From assembly GCF_030209745.1 (NCBI RefSeq), contig NZ_JARVRJ010000005.1:124001-188000 (forward strand): a stretch of 64,000 bases of DNA. Direction: 5' to 3'. Below are positions 1-10,897 of the stretch, piece after piece; the stretch's first letter is position 1, and each line of letters begins with the position of its first letter. Origin of the DNA: Arthrobacter sp. fls2-241-R2A-200. Its GTDB lineage: Bacteria; Actinomycetota; Actinomycetes; Actinomycetales; Micrococcaceae. The position numbers and the translations under genes were made by a program. The notes beneath the pieces are model-generated. The model was not told the origin of the DNA. It worked only from the letters and a program-made list of their open reading frames with translations, and did not search any database.

Positions 1-507
1 CGCGTGCACCAGCCCGGTTCAACAGATGATTTCGGGACTTCCGAGCAAGCCGCTGCTGCGTATGCTGCCGACTTGAAAGCCTCAGCGGAAGCAGAGCATG
101 CTGCAGACATGTCCGATGATCGGCCGGACGCCCCGAGCGAACTCCCTCGCTTCGATGTGCTGCTCCTCGGTGTAGGCCCGGACGCGCACGTTGCCTCGCT
201 CTTCCCGGAGCAGGCAGGCATCCGGGAGAAGAATCGGATGGTTGTCGGGGTGGAGAACTCACCCAAGCCGCCGCCGTCGCGCATTTCACTGACGCTCCCC
301 GCCATCAACACCGCGCAGGAAATCTGGATGGTCGTTGCCGGCGAGGACAAGGCGGGCGCTGTTGGCTTGGCGCTGGCTGGCGCCAACCCCGTCCAGGTTC
401 CGGCAGCAGGTCCCGTGGGTCGCACAAGGACCCTGTGGCTCATCGACGAGAACGCAGCGTCCCGCGTCCCCCAGCAGTTGGTCCGCAAGGATCCGGCAGG
501 CGCCTAA
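1..507 (+). CDS. pgl: 6-phosphogluconolactonase, C-terminal part (5' end outside window)
   Basis: Hydrolyses 6-phosphogluconolactone to 6-phosphogluconate in the oxidative pentose phosphate pathway, in the cytoplasm. About 168 residues are visible and the frame is open to the left edge, so the start lies upstream of the window. The segment FDVLLLGVGPDAHVASLFP (about 150-210) is the conserved sugar-isomerase-fold motif of the family, and the ending with TLWLIDENAAS is typical of Pgl C-termini. The gene ends at TAA just before a strong hairpin terminator and converges on the secG-tpiA-pgk-gap operon. In related actinobacteria it follows zwf and opcA, which would lie outside the window; that is inference. 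Confidence 0.93.
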   Translation, partial: RVHQPGSTDDFGTSEQAAAAYAADLKASAEAEHAADMSDDRPDAPSELPRFDVLLLGVGPDAHVASLFPEQAGIREKNRMVVGVENSPKPPPSRISLTLPAINTAQEIWMVVAGEDKAGAVGLALAGANPVQVPAAGPVGRTRTLWLIDENAASRVPQQLVRKDPAGA

Positions 508-515
508 GCAAAACG

Positions 516-565
516 CGACGCTCCAGCCACGACGCCCTGGCGTCGGGCTGGAGCGTCGTTGTTTA
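516..565 (+). terminator. Rho-independent terminator of pgl
   Basis: A 13-bp perfect arm (516-528 with 546-558, CGACGCTCCAGCC) encloses a second inner stem GACGCC/GGCGTC (531-536 with 539-544) and is followed by TTGTTT. It begins 8 bases after the pgl stop. Confidence 0.85.
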
Positions 566-581
566 AACAATTTGCGGCATG

Positions 582-611
582 AAAAAAGGGAGGCTCCCGA
601 AGGAACCTCCC
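582..611 (-). terminator. Rho-independent terminator of the gap-pgk-tpiA-secG operon
   Basis: On the minus strand a 10-bp stem with one G-U pair (GGGAGGTTCC against GGAGCCTCCC) has a TTCG-type loop and is followed at once by six T residues. It lies 14 bases past the secG stop, the classical arrangement for intrinsic termination. Confidence 0.9.
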
Positions 612-624
612 CTGACCCGAGTGG

Positions 625-882
625 TTAGGAGGTACCGCCCGAGGAGAAGCGCATGATCAAACCAAGTCCGATGATCACAACACCCCATGTGATACCAAGG
701 ATGATGGTGAAGCGATTCAGGTTTCGCTCGGCCACACCGGACGAACTCAACCCCGAACTCATGCCGCCACCGAACATGTCGGACAAACCGCCGCCACGCC
801 CCTTGTGCAGGAGGATGAGCAGCGTCAGCAGAAGGCTGGTGATACCCAGCAGGATCTGCAGAATGACTTGAAGAACGTCCAC
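625..882 (-). CDS. secG: Preprotein translocase subunit SecG
   Basis: Small membrane subunit of the SecYEG translocon. The 85-residue protein has two hydrophobic helices (about residues 5-25 and 58-78) separated by a glycine/serine-rich loop, GGGLSDMFGGGMSSGLSSSG, the usual SecG signature. The start is GTG at 882 with GAAAGG seven bases upstream. It is the last gene of the gap-pgk-tpiA unit, 36 bases after tpiA, an order common in actinobacteria. The operon terminator follows directly. Confidence 0.95.
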   Translation of the reverse strand: MDVLQVILQILLGITSLLLTLLILLHKGRGGGLSDMFGGGMSSGLSSSGVAERNLNRFTIILGITWGVVIIGLGLIMRFSSGGTS

Positions 883-918
883 GACGGCCTTTCGAAGAAG
901 CGGAAAACGGGAGCCGGA

Positions 919-1734
919 CTAGTCCGTGACGAGGTGGCTCTCGAACCTGACAATGTTAGCAAACTCAGCGGCGTCAAGGCTGGCGCCACCCACAAGCAAT
1001 CCGTCCACGTCACTTTCCGCCATGATTGCGGCCGCGTTGTTTGCCTTGACGGAACCGCCGTACAGCAAGCGGGTCTTGGCAGCGACGCTCTCATCGAAAA
1101 GCTTGGCGAGCTCGGCACGGAGGGCGTTGCACATCTCCTGTGCATCCTCAGGACCGGCGACTTCCCCGGTTCCGATGGCCCACACTGGCTCGTAGGCAAC
1201 CACCAGCTCCGACGCCTGCTCGGCTGTGAGGCCATCCACGCCGGCACGCAACTGGGCCAAGGTGTGCTCTACGTGTGTACCCGCCTGGCGGACTTCCAGC
1301 CCCTCCCCAACACACAGGACCGGGACGACGTCGTGGCGGAACGCGGCTTTGACCTTGGCGTTCAGGACCTCGTCGGTCTCATTGTGGATGGTGCGGCGCT
1401 CACTGTGGCCCACGAGGACGTAAGAGCAACCCAGCTTGCCAAGGAACTGCCCCGAGATGTCTCCGGTATAGGCTCCCGAGTCGAACTGGGAAAGGTCCTG
1501 GCCTCCGTAAACAACGTCCAGCTCATCGCCCTGCACCAGGGTCTGCACCCCTCGGAGATCGGTGAAGGGAGGGAATACGGCGACTTCAACGCGGTTGTAG
1601 TCATGCTTGGCGTCTGACAACGTCCAAGCGAGCTTTTGCAGCAACGTGATGCCTTGGACGTGGTCCATGTTCATCTTCCAGTTGCCGGCGATGAACGGCT
1701 TACGGACAAATGCGCCGTTGGCAGAGGTAGTCAC
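919..1734 (-). CDS. tpiA: Triose-phosphate isomerase
   Basis: Interconverts dihydroxyacetone phosphate and glyceraldehyde 3-phosphate in glycolysis and gluconeogenesis. The 271-residue protein carries the GNWKMN motif (N18, K20), the electrophilic histidine in VGHSERR (H110) and the catalytic glutamate in [11 protein letters not shown] (E182), then the phosphate-binding GGS segment near the end. I chose the GTG at 1734 because GGAG stands six bases upstream; a longer frame to 1770 adds 12 residues without a ribosome binding site. It sits between pgk and secG in the glycolytic operon. Confidence 0.95.
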   Translation of the reverse strand: MTTSANGAFVRKPFIAGNWKMNMDHVQGITLLQKLAWTLSDAKHDYNRVEVAVFPPFTDLRGVQTLVQGDELDVVYGGQDLSQFDSGAYTGDISGQFLGKLGCSYVLVGHSERRTIHNETDEVLNAKVKAAFRHDVVPVLCVGEGLEVRQAGTHVEHTLAQLRAGVDGLTAEQASELVVAYEPVWAIGTGEVAGPEDAQEMCNALRAELAKLFDESVAAKTRLLYGGSVKANNAAAIMAESDVDGLLVGGASLDAAEFANIVRFESHLVTD

Positions 1735-1811
1735 ATGAGCTCCAATGAATGCGTTTTGAGGGGTGTGCACAGCCGGCAGGACGCGAAGGCATCCTGCCGG
1801 CCAATAAATTG

Positions 1812-3038
1812 CTAGCGGTCCAGGACGCTGAGCCCGGGAAGTTCCTTGCCTTCAAGGTATTCCAAGCTGGCGCCACCGCCTGTTGAGATGTGGCCGAACT
1901 GGGAGTCTTCGAAGCCGAGGGTCCTCACGGCAGCGGCGGAGTCGCCACCGCCGACAACGGTGAAGGCTTCCGTCTCGGTCAAGGCCTGTGCAATGGCACG
2001 CGTACCGTTTGCGAAGGCCTCGAACTCGAACACGCCCATGGGCCCGTTCCAGAACACAGTCTTGGCCCCGGCGATCTGTGCCGCGAATGCGGACGCGGAT
2101 TCGGGACCAATGTCCAGGCCAATGCCCGAGGCGCCGAAGGCGCTGTCCTCGATAGCATCGGCCTTGACGACCTCGTGATCCGCGCTGGCGGAAAAGGCGC
2201 TGGCGACTACCACATCCGTCGGGATCACGAAAGACGTTCCGGCTGCAGAGGCGCGTTCGAGGTAGTCCTGGACCACCGGGATCTGGTCTTGTTCCAAGAG
2301 GCTGCCTGCTACCTTGTGGCCTGCTGCGGCCAAGAAGGTGAACAGCATGCCGCCACCCACCAAAATGGTGTCTGCCTTGCCAAGGAGGTTGTCGATAACG
2401 GCCAGCTTGTCGGAGACCTTGGAACCGCCAAGAACCACAACGTAGGGACGCTGGGTGTCGGTGGTGAGCTTCCTGAGGACTTCCACTTCGGTGTGCACGA
2501 GATCGCCCTGGTAGGACGGCAACCGGGTCGCGACGTCGTAGACACTGGCGTGCTTGCGGTGAACGGCACCGAATGCGTCGTCCACGAATGCACCGTTGTC
2601 TCCGGTGAGGGCCACGAGTTCGTCCGCGAAGGCGCCCCGCTCGGCGTCGTCCTTGCTAGTTTCCCGGGGGTCGAAGCGCACGTTCTCAAGGACGAGCACC
2701 TCCCCATCCTGCAGGAGGGCGGCGTGCTCCTTGGCGGATTCTCCGACCGTATCCGCGGCGAGGTGCACCGTGAAGTCGGCGAGTTCAGCGAGGCGGGTCA
2801 CAGCGGGCTTCAGCGAGTACTTGTCCTCAGGGGAGCCCTTGGGGCGTCCGAGGTGGGCGGTTACGAGCACACGGGCACCGGCGTCCGAGAGCTTCTTAAG
2901 GACCGGGAGGGACGCCTTGATGCGGCCGTCATCGGTCACTGTAGAGCCGTCGAGCGGCACGTTCAGGTCACTTCTGACCAGAACGTACCGCCCGCGGACA
3001 CCTTCAGCGATGAGTTCGTTGAGGGTGTGAGATGTCAT
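1812..3038 (-). CDS. pgk: Phosphoglycerate kinase
   Basis: Transfers phosphate from 1,3-bisphosphoglycerate to ADP, the first ATP-forming step of lower glycolysis. The 408-residue length is normal. Visible motifs are [10 protein letters not shown] near the N-terminus (substrate binding), GGSKVSDKL in the hinge region, [10 protein letters not shown], and the nucleotide-binding GGGDSAAA close to the C-terminus. It starts 9 bases after the gap stop and is followed by tpiA about 80 bases on, so gap, pgk and tpiA are very probably cotranscribed. All key motifs are intact. Confidence 0.97.
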   Translation of the reverse strand: MTSHTLNELIAEGVRGRYVLVRSDLNVPLDGSTVTDDGRIKASLPVLKKLSDAGARVLVTAHLGRPKGSPEDKYSLKPAVTRLAELADFTVHLAADTVGESAKEHAALLQDGEVLVLENVRFDPRETSKDDAERGAFADELVALTGDNGAFVDDAFGAVHRKHASVYDVATRLPSYQGDLVHTEVEVLRKLTTDTQRPYVVVLGGSKVSDKLAVIDNLLGKADTILVGGGMLFTFLAAAGHKVAGSLLEQDQIPVVQDYLERASAAGTSFVIPTDVVVASAFSASADHEVVKADAIEDSAFGASGIGLDIGPESASAFAAQIAGAKTVFWNGPMGVFEFEAFANGTRAIAQALTETEAFTVVGGGDSAAAVRTLGFEDSQFGHISTGGGASLEYLEGKELPGLSVLDR

Positions 3039-3047
3039 GTGTCTACC

Positions 3048-4064
<1,017 letters not shown>

Positions 4065-4153
4065 TCAATCTCCTTGGTGCTCTTGCAAGCACGCCTAGTG
4101 AGTCGGATAAACATTTCCAACTAACAGACCCCGCACGTCTTTGGGCAGAGGTG

Positions 4154-4182
4154 ATTATCAGATCGGAGGGCGACCAGCCACA
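4154..4182 (-). promoter_or_regulatory. Candidate promoter of the gap operon
   Basis: On the minus strand a good -10 element GATAAT (4154-4159) lies 17 bases from a weak -35 (TGTGGC, 4177-4182). Transcription would begin near 4147 and leave a leader of about 90 bases before gap. Only the -10 half is convincing. The 4059-4228 region holds nothing else that I recognise. Confidence 0.35.
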
Positions 4183-4227
4183 TTGCTGAAGGCTAACCGC
4201 CTTCCGTGATCCATCTTACGTTTAACC

Positions 4228-4259
4228 AAGCCTGCCCCCGCAACTGCGGGGGCAGGCTT
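4228..4259. terminator. Hairpin terminator downstream of sodA
   Basis: A perfect 14-bp inverted repeat (AAGCCTGCCCCCGC, 4228-4241, with 4246-4259) has a 4-base loop. Because both arm ends are A/T-rich it can work in either direction. It lies 70 bases past the sodA stop and upstream of gap, so it most likely ends the sodA transcript and insulates gap. Confidence 0.8.
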
Positions 4260-4328
4260 TTCAGCATTCGGTCCAAATTCGCGCAAATAGTGACTTTTGT
4301 TACATCTGCGTGAATGCGGCCTCACCAG

Positions 4329-4952
4329 CTACAGAACGATGAGGCCCGTGGCGTTGGTGCGGGCAGCCTCGAAACGCTTGGCGACGTCGGCCCAGTTGGC
4401 GATGTTCCAGAAAGCCTTGACGTAATCTGCCTTGACGTTGACGTAGTCCAGGTAGAAGGCGTGCTCCCACATGTCGAGCATGAGCAACGGAGTGGTGCCC
4501 ACTGCAACATTGCCCTGCTGATCGTAAAGCTGTTCGATGACCAGGTTGCCGCCAATGGGTTCGTATGCCAGGAAGGCCCAGCCGGACCCCTGCAGCGCCA
4601 GCGCCGCAGCGCTGAACTGTGCACGGAAAGCGTCGAAGGAGCCAAAGGCGTCATCGATCGCAGCTGCGAGCTCGCCTTCCGGCTTGTCCCCGCCGTCCGG
4701 GGAGATGTTGTTCCAGAAGACCGTGTGGTTGATGTGTCCACCGGTGTGGAACGCAAGGTCCTTGGACAGACGGTTGATGTTCGCGAAGTCACCCTTGTCG
4801 CGGGCTTCTGCGAGCTGGGCAAGTGCATTGTTGGCGCCTGCAACGTAGGCAGCGTGGTGCTTGCTGTGGTGCAGCTCCATGATCCTTGCCGAGATGTTCG
4901 GCTCAAGTGCTGCGTAATCGTAGCCAAGTTCCGGCAGAACGTACTCTGTCAC
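4329..4952 (-). CDS. sodA: Superoxide dismutase, Fe/Mn family
   Basis: Dismutates superoxide to peroxide and oxygen in the cytoplasm. The 207-residue protein begins [15 protein letters not shown], with the metal ligand H28 in MELHHSKHH, a second histidine in [11 protein letters not shown], and the aspartate/histidine pair in [12 protein letters not shown]. Chosen start is the GTG at 4952, six bases after GGAGGA; the open frame runs 50 codons further upstream without family similarity. The glycine/glutamine pattern near the C-terminal metal site is of the manganese/cambialistic kind, but the metal cannot be settled from sequence. It is monocistronic, with its own terminator. Confidence 0.95.
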   Translation of the reverse strand: MTEYVLPELGYDYAALEPNISARIMELHHSKHHAAYVAGANNALAQLAEARDKGDFANINRLSKDLAFHTGGHINHTVFWNNISPDGGDKPEGELAAAIDDAFGSFDAFRAQFSAAALALQGSGWAFLAYEPIGGNLVIEQLYDQQGNVAVGTTPLLMLDMWEHAFYLDYVNVKADYVKAFWNIANWADVAKRFEAARTNATGLIVL

Positions 4953-5125
4953 GAAATCCTCCAATGTTGTGGACCGAAGTCCGGGTTGGTAACTCTCGTT
5001 GTGTTCATCCAACCGGCGAACCGGCAGGAAACCCTGGGGAAGAAACCTTCTCCGCCGCCAACGGGGACAACCGACCGCGGCGTCGCAGTATTTCCTCCGC
5101 ACCTCTCCGATTCTATGGGTGGGGT

Positions 5126-6106
5126 CTACTCGTCCATCATTTCCGGAGTCACATTTGCCTCCGTACCCGGGATGCCAAGATCAATTGCTCTCTTGTCTGC
5201 CATGGCCAACAGCCTCCGGATCCGGCCGGCGATGGCGTCCTTGGTCATCGGCGGATCGGCGAGCCGTCCCAATTCGTCCAAGCTCGCCTGCTTGTGGGCC
5301 ACCCGCAATTCTCCGGCGTACTTGAGGTGGTCCGGAACGTCGTCGCCCAAAATCTCAAGGGCCCGGTCCACCCTGGCGCCCGCTGCAACAGCCGCTTGGG
5401 CAGAGCGGCGCAAGTTGGCGTCGTCGAAATTGGCAAGGCGGTTGGCAGTGGCCCGGACTTCCTTACGCATCCGACGCTCTTCCCAAACCATCAGCGCGTC
5501 ATGGGCGCCCATCCGTGTCAGGAGGGTTGCGATCGTGTCACCGTCACGGATCACAACGCGGTCCACGCCGCGCACTTCCCGTGCCTTGGCCTGGATGCCG
5601 AGCCGCCGCGCAGCCCCTACCAAAGCAAGAGCCGATTCAGGACCAGGACACGTGACTTCCAAGGAGGAGGAACGTCCCGGTTCCGTGAGGGAGCCGTGGG
5701 CCAGGAACGCACCGCGCCAAACGGCCTCTGCATCGGCCGCCGAACCGTTAACCACCACGGACGGCAGCCCGCGTACCGGGCGCCCGCGTCCATCCAGGAG
5801 CCCTGTCTGGCGTGCCAACGCCTCGCCATCACGCACCACCCGGACCACGTAGCGGCTACCCCGCCGCAGTCCGCCTCCTGAGACAACAATGATTTCGCTC
5901 TGGTGGCCGTAAACCTCGGCGATGGCCGCCCGGAGGCGGCGGGCGGTGGAAGCCAGGTCGACTTCGGCCTCGATCACGATGCGCCCCGAAATGATATGCA
6001 ATCCGCCCGCAAACCGCAGCATTGCCGAAACCTCAGCCTTTCGGACCGAGGATTTTTTGATGTCCAGCCGGGACAGTTCGTCCTTGACCGACGCAGTAAG
6101 TGCCAT
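5126..6106 (-). CDS. whiA: DNA-binding protein WhiA
   Basis: WhiA joins a degenerate LAGLIDADG homing-endonuclease-like domain (N-terminal two thirds) to a C-terminal helix-turn-helix (about residues 215-305). In Streptomyces it controls sporulation septation with WhiB; in non-sporulating relatives it affects division and metabolism. The 326-residue length and the opening [13 protein letters not shown] are typical. It starts 9 bases after yvcK and is the last gene of the conserved uvrC-rapZ-yvcK-whiA set. Since this organism is unlikely to sporulate, a cell-division role is the better guess. The 173 bp between whiA and sodA hold the sodA promoter region. Confidence 0.95.
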   Translation of the reverse strand: MALTASVKDELSRLDIKKSSVRKAEVSAMLRFAGGLHIISGRIVIEAEVDLASTARRLRAAIAEVYGHQSEIIVVSGGGLRRGSRYVVRVVRDGEALARQTGLLDGRGRPVRGLPSVVVNGSAADAEAVWRGAFLAHGSLTEPGRSSSLEVTCPGPESALALVGAARRLGIQAKAREVRGVDRVVIRDGDTIATLLTRMGAHDALMVWEERRMRKEVRATANRLANFDDANLRRSAQAAVAAGARVDRALEILGDDVPDHLKYAGELRVAHKQASLDELGRLADPPMTKDAIAGRIRRLLAMADKRAIDLGIPGTEANVTPEMMDE

Positions 6107-6115
6107 CGCGTGTTC

Positions 6116-7132
6116 CTAACTGTTCCCAAAAATATCGTGGTACGCCGCTGCCAACAGCAGTGGATCATGGACGGGGCGGCGCCTCGACGCCCCTACTCTA
6201 CCCAACACCACCTCGGCACCGATCATCCCGGCGGCCTTCTCGAAAGCCTTGAGATCCTGGATTGCGGCAGGATCAGCCAGGACGACGTCGACGCTGAACT
6301 CCGGTGCATACCGGCGTAAAACGTCCAAATGATCCGCCGCAGTCATGCCGGATGTCTCTTTGGTTTCGACGTCGAGGTTCATGGTCAAGCACCGCTTGGC
6401 CGCGGTGTCACCGAGTGCCTGCCGGAGTTCGGGCAGGAGGAGGTGCGGAAGCACCGACGTATACCACGAACCCGGTCCCAGGATCACCCAGTCCGCCAAT
6501 TCGATGGCCGTCAAAGCCTCCGTGCAGGCAGGCGCGTCCTCTGGAAGCAGCCGCACGTCCTCCAGCTTTCCGGCGACCGCGCACTTGGCCTGGCCGCGGA
6601 CCAGCTGAAGCTCGTGCCGCCCGTCGCCCAAGTCCACCCGGGCGTGCCCCTCAATAGTCAGGGGCACGCTGGACATCGGAAGAACCTGACCGCGCGCACC
6701 CAACAGGGCACCCGCCCACTTGAGGCCCGCAACTGCATCGCCCAAGAGCTCCCAGAGCGTAACAATGAGCAAGTTGCCCATCGCGTGGTGATCCAACGAT
6801 CCGCCCTTGGCAGAGCCTGTGTCGAACCGGTGCTGCATCACGTCCCGCCACGTTCGGCCCCAGTCGGTGTCGTCACAGAGCGCACTCAGCGCCATCCGCA
6901 GGTCCCCCGGCGGCAGGACGCCGTACTCGTCCCGCAAGCGGCCGGAAGAGCCGCCGTCGTCCGCTACTGTGACGATGGCCGTCAATTCGGAAGTCAACAA
7001 CCGGAGGGCAGACAAGGAGGCGGCCAGTCCGTGGCCGCCGCCCAAGGCGACCACCGAGGGACTCTTCTTCTGCTGGCTGCCGGGCACGCCCTTCGGAGGG
7101 ATAAGCGGCAGCGGCCCGGTCAGGACACCCAC
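6116..7132 (-). CDS. yvcK: YvcK-family gluconeogenesis/morphology factor
   Basis: Member of the YvcK/CofD-like family, which binds UDP-sugars and links central carbon metabolism to cell-wall synthesis. The 338-residue form has the glycine-rich nucleotide motif SVVALGGGHGLAASLSALR, then VADDGGSSGRLRDEYGVLPPGDLRMAL, both hallmarks of the family. I place the start at the GTG 7132, which overlaps the rapZ stop by one base (TAGTG), because the 38 codons upstream look like an unrelated extension. The tight coupling to rapZ and whiA suggests translational coupling within one operon. Confidence 0.93.
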   Translation of the reverse strand: MGVLTGPLPLIPPKGVPGSQQKKSPSVVALGGGHGLAASLSALRLLTSELTAIVTVADDGGSSGRLRDEYGVLPPGDLRMALSALCDDTDWGRTWRDVMQHRFDTGSAKGGSLDHHAMGNLLIVTLWELLGDAVAGLKWAGALLGARGQVLPMSSVPLTIEGHARVDLGDGRHELQLVRGQAKCAVAGKLEDVRLLPEDAPACTEALTAIELADWVILGPGSWYTSVLPHLLLPELRQALGDTAAKRCLTMNLDVETKETSGMTAADHLDVLRRYAPEFSVDVVLADPAAIQDLKAFEKAAGMIGAEVVLGRVGASRRRPVHDPLLLAAAYHDIFGNS

Positions 7133-8055
7133 TACTCGCGTCCCAGGTCGCGGTGCGCGGTGGTCACCGTCACGCGCGGAAATTGGGCGAGCCGTTTGGA
7201 CAGTTCGACGGCGACCGCCACGGAACGGTGTTTGCCGCCGGTACAACCGACAGCCAAGGTGGCGTAATGCTTGTTTTCCTGGCGGTAGCCGTCAAGGACG
7301 GGCTCCAGCGCCTGCACGTAGCGGTCCACGAATTCCTGGACACCATCAGCACCCAGAACGTACGCGCTGACATCGGCATCCAGTCCTGTGTGCGGACGAA
7401 GCTGCGGAACCCAGTGCGGATTCGGGATAAAACGTGCGTCCGCCACAAAGTTCGCATCCACCGGCAAGCCGTACTTAAAGCCGAAGCTCATGACGTTCAA
7501 CCGCAGCGTCACCGGCCCCGTGTCGCTGAAGAGCTCCGTGATGGCCGTGGCAAGTCCATGGACGTTGAAGTCCGACGTGTCCAAGACGACGTCCGCATGC
7601 TCGCGCAGTTCGCGGAGGACTTCGCGCTCCACTCCGATGCCATCGAGAATCCGGCCTCCACCCTGCAGCGGGTGCGGCCGCCGGCCCTGTTCGAACCGGC
7701 GCACCAGGACTTCGTCGTTGGCGTCGAGGAACAGGACACGGAAGGAGACTCCGCTGGCGCTCAAGGCGCCCAACGCGGTTTGGATATCGGTGAAGAGATC
7801 CTTGCTCCGGACGTCGACCACGACGGCGAGCTTGGGAATCGACTTTGGCGCATGGGAAACGATCTCTGCCAACGTCCCCAGCATCTGCGGGGGCAGGTTG
7901 TCCACCACGTACCAGCCATGGTCCTCCAGGGCGTCAGAGGCGGTGCTTCGTCCTGCCCCGGACATCCCGGTCACCACCAAAAGCTGTGCCTCCGGCGGCT
8001 TCACTGGTGTGAGGTCCTCCTGCTCGGCACCGAATCCGGCCGTTGCCTCATCCAT
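7132..8055 (-). CDS. rapZ: RNase adapter RapZ / nucleotide-binding protein YvcJ family
   Basis: P-loop protein with Walker A GMSGAGRS near residue 30 and the C-terminal domain ending [14 protein letters not shown], which in E. coli RapZ binds glucosamine-6-phosphate and the small RNA GlmZ. In actinobacteria the RNA partners are unknown. I chose ATG at 8055 (307 residues, MDEATAGF) because GGGG lies eight bases upstream; two more upstream ATG codons lack a ribosome binding site. It follows uvrC and precedes yvcK, whose start overlaps its stop codon. Confidence 0.92.
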   Translation of the reverse strand: MDEATAGFGAEQEDLTPVKPPEAQLLVVTGMSGAGRSTASDALEDHGWYVVDNLPPQMLGTLAEIVSHAPKSIPKLAVVVDVRSKDLFTDIQTALGALSASGVSFRVLFLDANDEVLVRRFEQGRRPHPLQGGGRILDGIGVEREVLRELREHADVVLDTSDFNVHGLATAITELFSDTGPVTLRLNVMSFGFKYGLPVDANFVADARFIPNPHWVPQLRPHTGLDADVSAYVLGADGVQEFVDRYVQALEPVLDGYRQENKHYATLAVGCTGGKHRSVAVAVELSKRLAQFPRVTVTTAHRDLGRE

Positions 8056-8150
8056 CAGTTGTCCCCGTTTCATCGGAAGTGATCGTTTGCAGCTTGTACC
8101 GCCTTCTGACATGGCATGACGCCCTGGCCTGTGGTCTCCACTGGCCAGGT

Positions 8151-8188
8151 TCTTACCCTAGCTAAGATTTCTTACCCTAGCTAAGATT
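8151..8188. repeat. Exact 19-bp tandem duplication over the uvrC stop codon
   Basis: The 19-mer TCTTACCCTAGCTAAGATT occurs twice with no gap (8151-8169 and 8170-8188). The second copy contains the last codons and the TAG stop of uvrC (stop at 8181-8183). Each unit is itself a partial palindrome, TCTTA and TAAGA, so the RNA could fold. Confidence 0.9.
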
Positions 8189-10196
8189 CGAGGATTTCGC
8201 CGGTGGTCATGTTGACCGCTGGAACGACATCGTCGGCTTCATCACTGGATCCAAGGTGCTCGAGGACTGCCGCGGCCAAGGTAGGCCCGATGCCTTTCGC
8301 GGAGGTGAGCTCGGCAACGGACGCTGCTTTGATCTTTTTGAGGGACCCAAATTGGGCAATCAACGCCTTGCGTTTCGCTTCGCCGAGCCCCGGCACACCG
8401 TCCAAAGCCGACACCGTCATGGCCTTGCCACGCTTTTGCCGGTGGAACGTGATGGCGAAGCGGTGGGCCTCATCCCGGATGCGCTGGAGCAAGTACAGTC
8501 CCTGGGACGTCCGCGGCAAAATGACGGGGAAATCGCTGTTGGGCAGCCAGACCTCTTCGAGCCGTTTGGCGAGGCCCACCAGGTACACGTCGTCGATCCC
8601 CAGCTCGGCAAGGGCACGGGCCGCGGCGTTTACCTGGGGTTGGCCACCGTCAACCACCACCAGGTTGGGCGGATAGGCAAACTTGGCCTTCGGCGCGGGC
8701 ATGGAGGGGTCCGACGTCGAAACTTCCGTAGCGCTCTGGGCGCCTGCCCGCGTGGGGTTCACGATCTCGCCGGACACGACCGGAACTTGTGCTGCCTTGT
8801 CAGTCAAGTAGTGCCTGAACCGACGCGTCAGTACGTCGTGCATGGCCGCGGTGTCATCTGAAGCCGCTGGGCCTGTGATGGAAAACTTCCGGTAATCCGA
8901 CTTTTTGGGCAGCCCGTCCTCCACCACCACCATGGACGCCACCACATTGGTTCCTTGGACGTGGGAGATGTCGTAGCACTCGATCCTCAACAACGGAACA
9001 GGCAGCTCCAGGGCTTCCTGCAGTTCCTGCAGAGCCACCGAACGCACGGTGATGTCACCGGCGCGGCGCGTCTTGTGCAATTTCAATGCCTGCTCGGCGT
9101 TGTCTCTCACGGTTGACATCAAAGCGGCCTTATCCCCGCGTTGGGGCACCCGAATGTCCACTTTGGCACCCCGCAACCCGCTAAGCCACTCCATCAATTC
9201 CTCATGGTTGCTCGGGTTTTCAGGCACCAGCACTTCCCGGGGGAGACGGCCTTGGACTTCGCTGTCTTCCCCATATACCTGCTGCAGCAAGTGCTCGATG
9301 AGTTCCGGCGTCGTGACATCCTCCACCTTCTCCACCACCCAGCCCCGTTGGCCACGGACCCGTCCGCCTCGGACATGGAAAACCTGGACAGAGGCTTCAA
9401 GTTCGTCTTCATGCAAAGCGAAGATGTCGGCGTCCGTATCCTCGGCAAGAACCACGGCGTTCCGTTCGAAGACCTTTCGCAGGGCGATGATGTCATCCCG
9501 GAGGCCGGCGGCGCGTTCGTAGTCGAGCTCCGCTACCGCTGCGGCCATGTCCTTCTCCAGCCGGCTGATGAAGCGCTTGGCCTCACCGCCCATGAAGGAG
9601 CAAAAGTCCTCCGCAAGATCGCGGTGCTCTTCGGGAGTTACCCGGCCAACGCAAGGAGCAGAGCATTTGTCGATATACCCCAGCAAGCACGGGCGTCCAC
9701 TGGCGTTCGCCCGCTTGAAAACCCCTGCGCTGCAGCTGCGGACGGGGAATACCCGTAGCAGCGTGTCCATGGTTTCGCGGATGGCTCCGGCGGTATAGGG
9801 ACCGAAATACTTGGTGCCCTTCTTCCGCTCACCGCGCATGACCTGTACCCGAGGGAACTTCTCCCCCATGGTGACGGCGAGGTACGGATACGTCTTGTCA
9901 TCCCGGAAAACCACGTTGAAGCGGGGCTTGAACTCTTTGATCCAGGTGTATTCCAGCTGGAGTGATTCGAGCTCACTGCCTACCACCGTCCACTCAACAC
10001 TGCTGGCAGCGTGGACCATGGCGTGGGTCTTAGGCAGAAGACCGGCGGGGTTGGCGAAGTATGAGTTCAGCCGTGACCGAAGGTTCTTGGCCTTTCCCAC
10101 ATAGATGACCCGACCGTGGGGATCGCGGAACCTGTAGACGCCTGGAGTGGTGGGAATTTCCCCCGTTTGGGGTCGGTAACTTGCTGGATCTGCCAC
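8181..10196 (-). CDS. uvrC: Excinuclease ABC subunit C
   Basis: Makes both incisions in nucleotide excision repair after UvrA/UvrB mark the lesion. The 671-residue protein has a GIY-YIG nuclease domain at the N-terminus ([20 protein letters not shown]), a UVR domain about residues 205-240, the RNase H-like endonuclease domain with [18 protein letters not shown], and a C-terminal helix-hairpin-helix pair ([18 protein letters not shown] and [15 protein letters not shown]). The start is GTG at 10196. The stop falls inside an exact 19-bp tandem duplication. rapZ follows 125 bases downstream. Confidence 0.97.
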   Translation of the reverse strand: MADPASYRPQTGEIPTTPGVYRFRDPHGRVIYVGKAKNLRSRLNSYFANPAGLLPKTHAMVHAASSVEWTVVGSELESLQLEYTWIKEFKPRFNVVFRDDKTYPYLAVTMGEKFPRVQVMRGERKKGTKYFGPYTAGAIRETMDTLLRVFPVRSCSAGVFKRANASGRPCLLGYIDKCSAPCVGRVTPEEHRDLAEDFCSFMGGEAKRFISRLEKDMAAAVAELDYERAAGLRDDIIALRKVFERNAVVLAEDTDADIFALHEDELEASVQVFHVRGGRVRGQRGWVVEKVEDVTTPELIEHLLQQVYGEDSEVQGRLPREVLVPENPSNHEELMEWLSGLRGAKVDIRVPQRGDKAALMSTVRDNAEQALKLHKTRRAGDITVRSVALQELQEALELPVPLLRIECYDISHVQGTNVVASMVVVEDGLPKKSDYRKFSITGPAASDDTAAMHDVLTRRFRHYLTDKAAQVPVVSGEIVNPTRAGAQSATEVSTSDPSMPAPKAKFAYPPNLVVVDGGQPQVNAAARALAELGIDDVYLVGLAKRLEEVWLPNSDFPVILPRTSQGLYLLQRIRDEAHRFAITFHRQKRGKAMTVSALDGVPGLGEAKRKALIAQFGSLKKIKAASVAELTSAKGIGPTLAAAVLEHLGSSDEADDVVPAVNMTTGEILES

Positions 10197-10228
10197 GGTT
10201 CCAGTCTAGTAGTCCCCGGCGAGGGGCA

Positions 10229-10897
10229 TTAGTCGACCGTTTTGCTCTGGTTGTAGCTCGTGGACCTATCCTGTCCGCTGAGCGAGGCGATGGCGTCCAT
10301 GATCTTGTCCGTCACTTCGCGCCTGGCCGGCAACGAGTGGTCCGGACCGGTCTTCTCGAAGTACAGCGGTTCGCCAACTTTCATGGTGAAGTGCTGCGGG
10401 CGGACGGCGTTCTTCCCCGCAGGCTGGAGCTTCTCGGTGCCGATAAGGCCTACCGGAATGACGGGCGCTCCCGTGGTCAGGGCGAGCCAACCGACGCCGG
10501 TGCGCCCGCGGTAAAGGATTCCGTCGCGAGACCGGGTGCCCTCGGGGTAGATACCGATCCCTTTCCCGGACTCCAGAATATCCAGGAGCGTCTTCAACGC
10601 CTGCACGCTCGCGGCCTGCTCACCACGTTCAACGGGAATGGACCCGACCGCCTCGAAGAAGGACTTCATGACGGCGCCCTTAATGCCCTTGGTGGTGAAG
10701 TACTCGGCCTTGGCAAAGAAGGCAACAGGGCGCGGCATGAGAGCCTGCACGATCACACTGTCCAAAAACGACAGGTGGTTGGGTGCGACGATGAACGGAC
10801 CTTCTTGGGGGACGTTCTCCAGTCCGATGACAGTGGGGCGGCAGGTGGAGGAGACCAATCCGCGGGTGGTCCACCGAATCGCATCAAAGACTGCCAT
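10229..10897 (-). CDS. 1-acyl-sn-glycerol-3-phosphate acyltransferase (PlsC family)
   Basis: Acylates lysophosphatidate to phosphatidate in membrane phospholipid synthesis. The catalytic HX4D motif is present (H41, D46 in PNHLSFLD), as are the EGTRSRDG block and the proline-containing motif APVIPVGL. The 222-residue length is usual for the actinobacterial forms. Its start overlaps the end of the upstream HAD phosphatase gene by 14 bases, so the two are cotranscribed and probably translationally coupled. Substrate preference cannot be read from sequence. Confidence 0.9.
   Translation of the reverse strand: MAVFDAIRWTTRGLVSSTCRPTVIGLENVPQEGPFIVAPNHLSFLDSVIVQALMPRPVAFFAKAEYFTTKGIKGAVMKSFFEAVGSIPVERGEQAASVQALKTLLDILESGKGIGIYPEGTRSRDGILYRGRTGVGWLALTTGAPVIPVGLIGTEKLQPAGKNAVRPQHFTMKVGEPLYFEKTGPDHSLPARREVTDKIMDAIASLSGQDRSTSYNQSKTVD

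Noticed and set aside
7133..7246. Upstream extension of yvcK by 38 codons
   Set aside because: It lies in the rapZ coding region in another frame, is rich in arginine and does not match the family; the GTG overlapping the rapZ stop is preferable.
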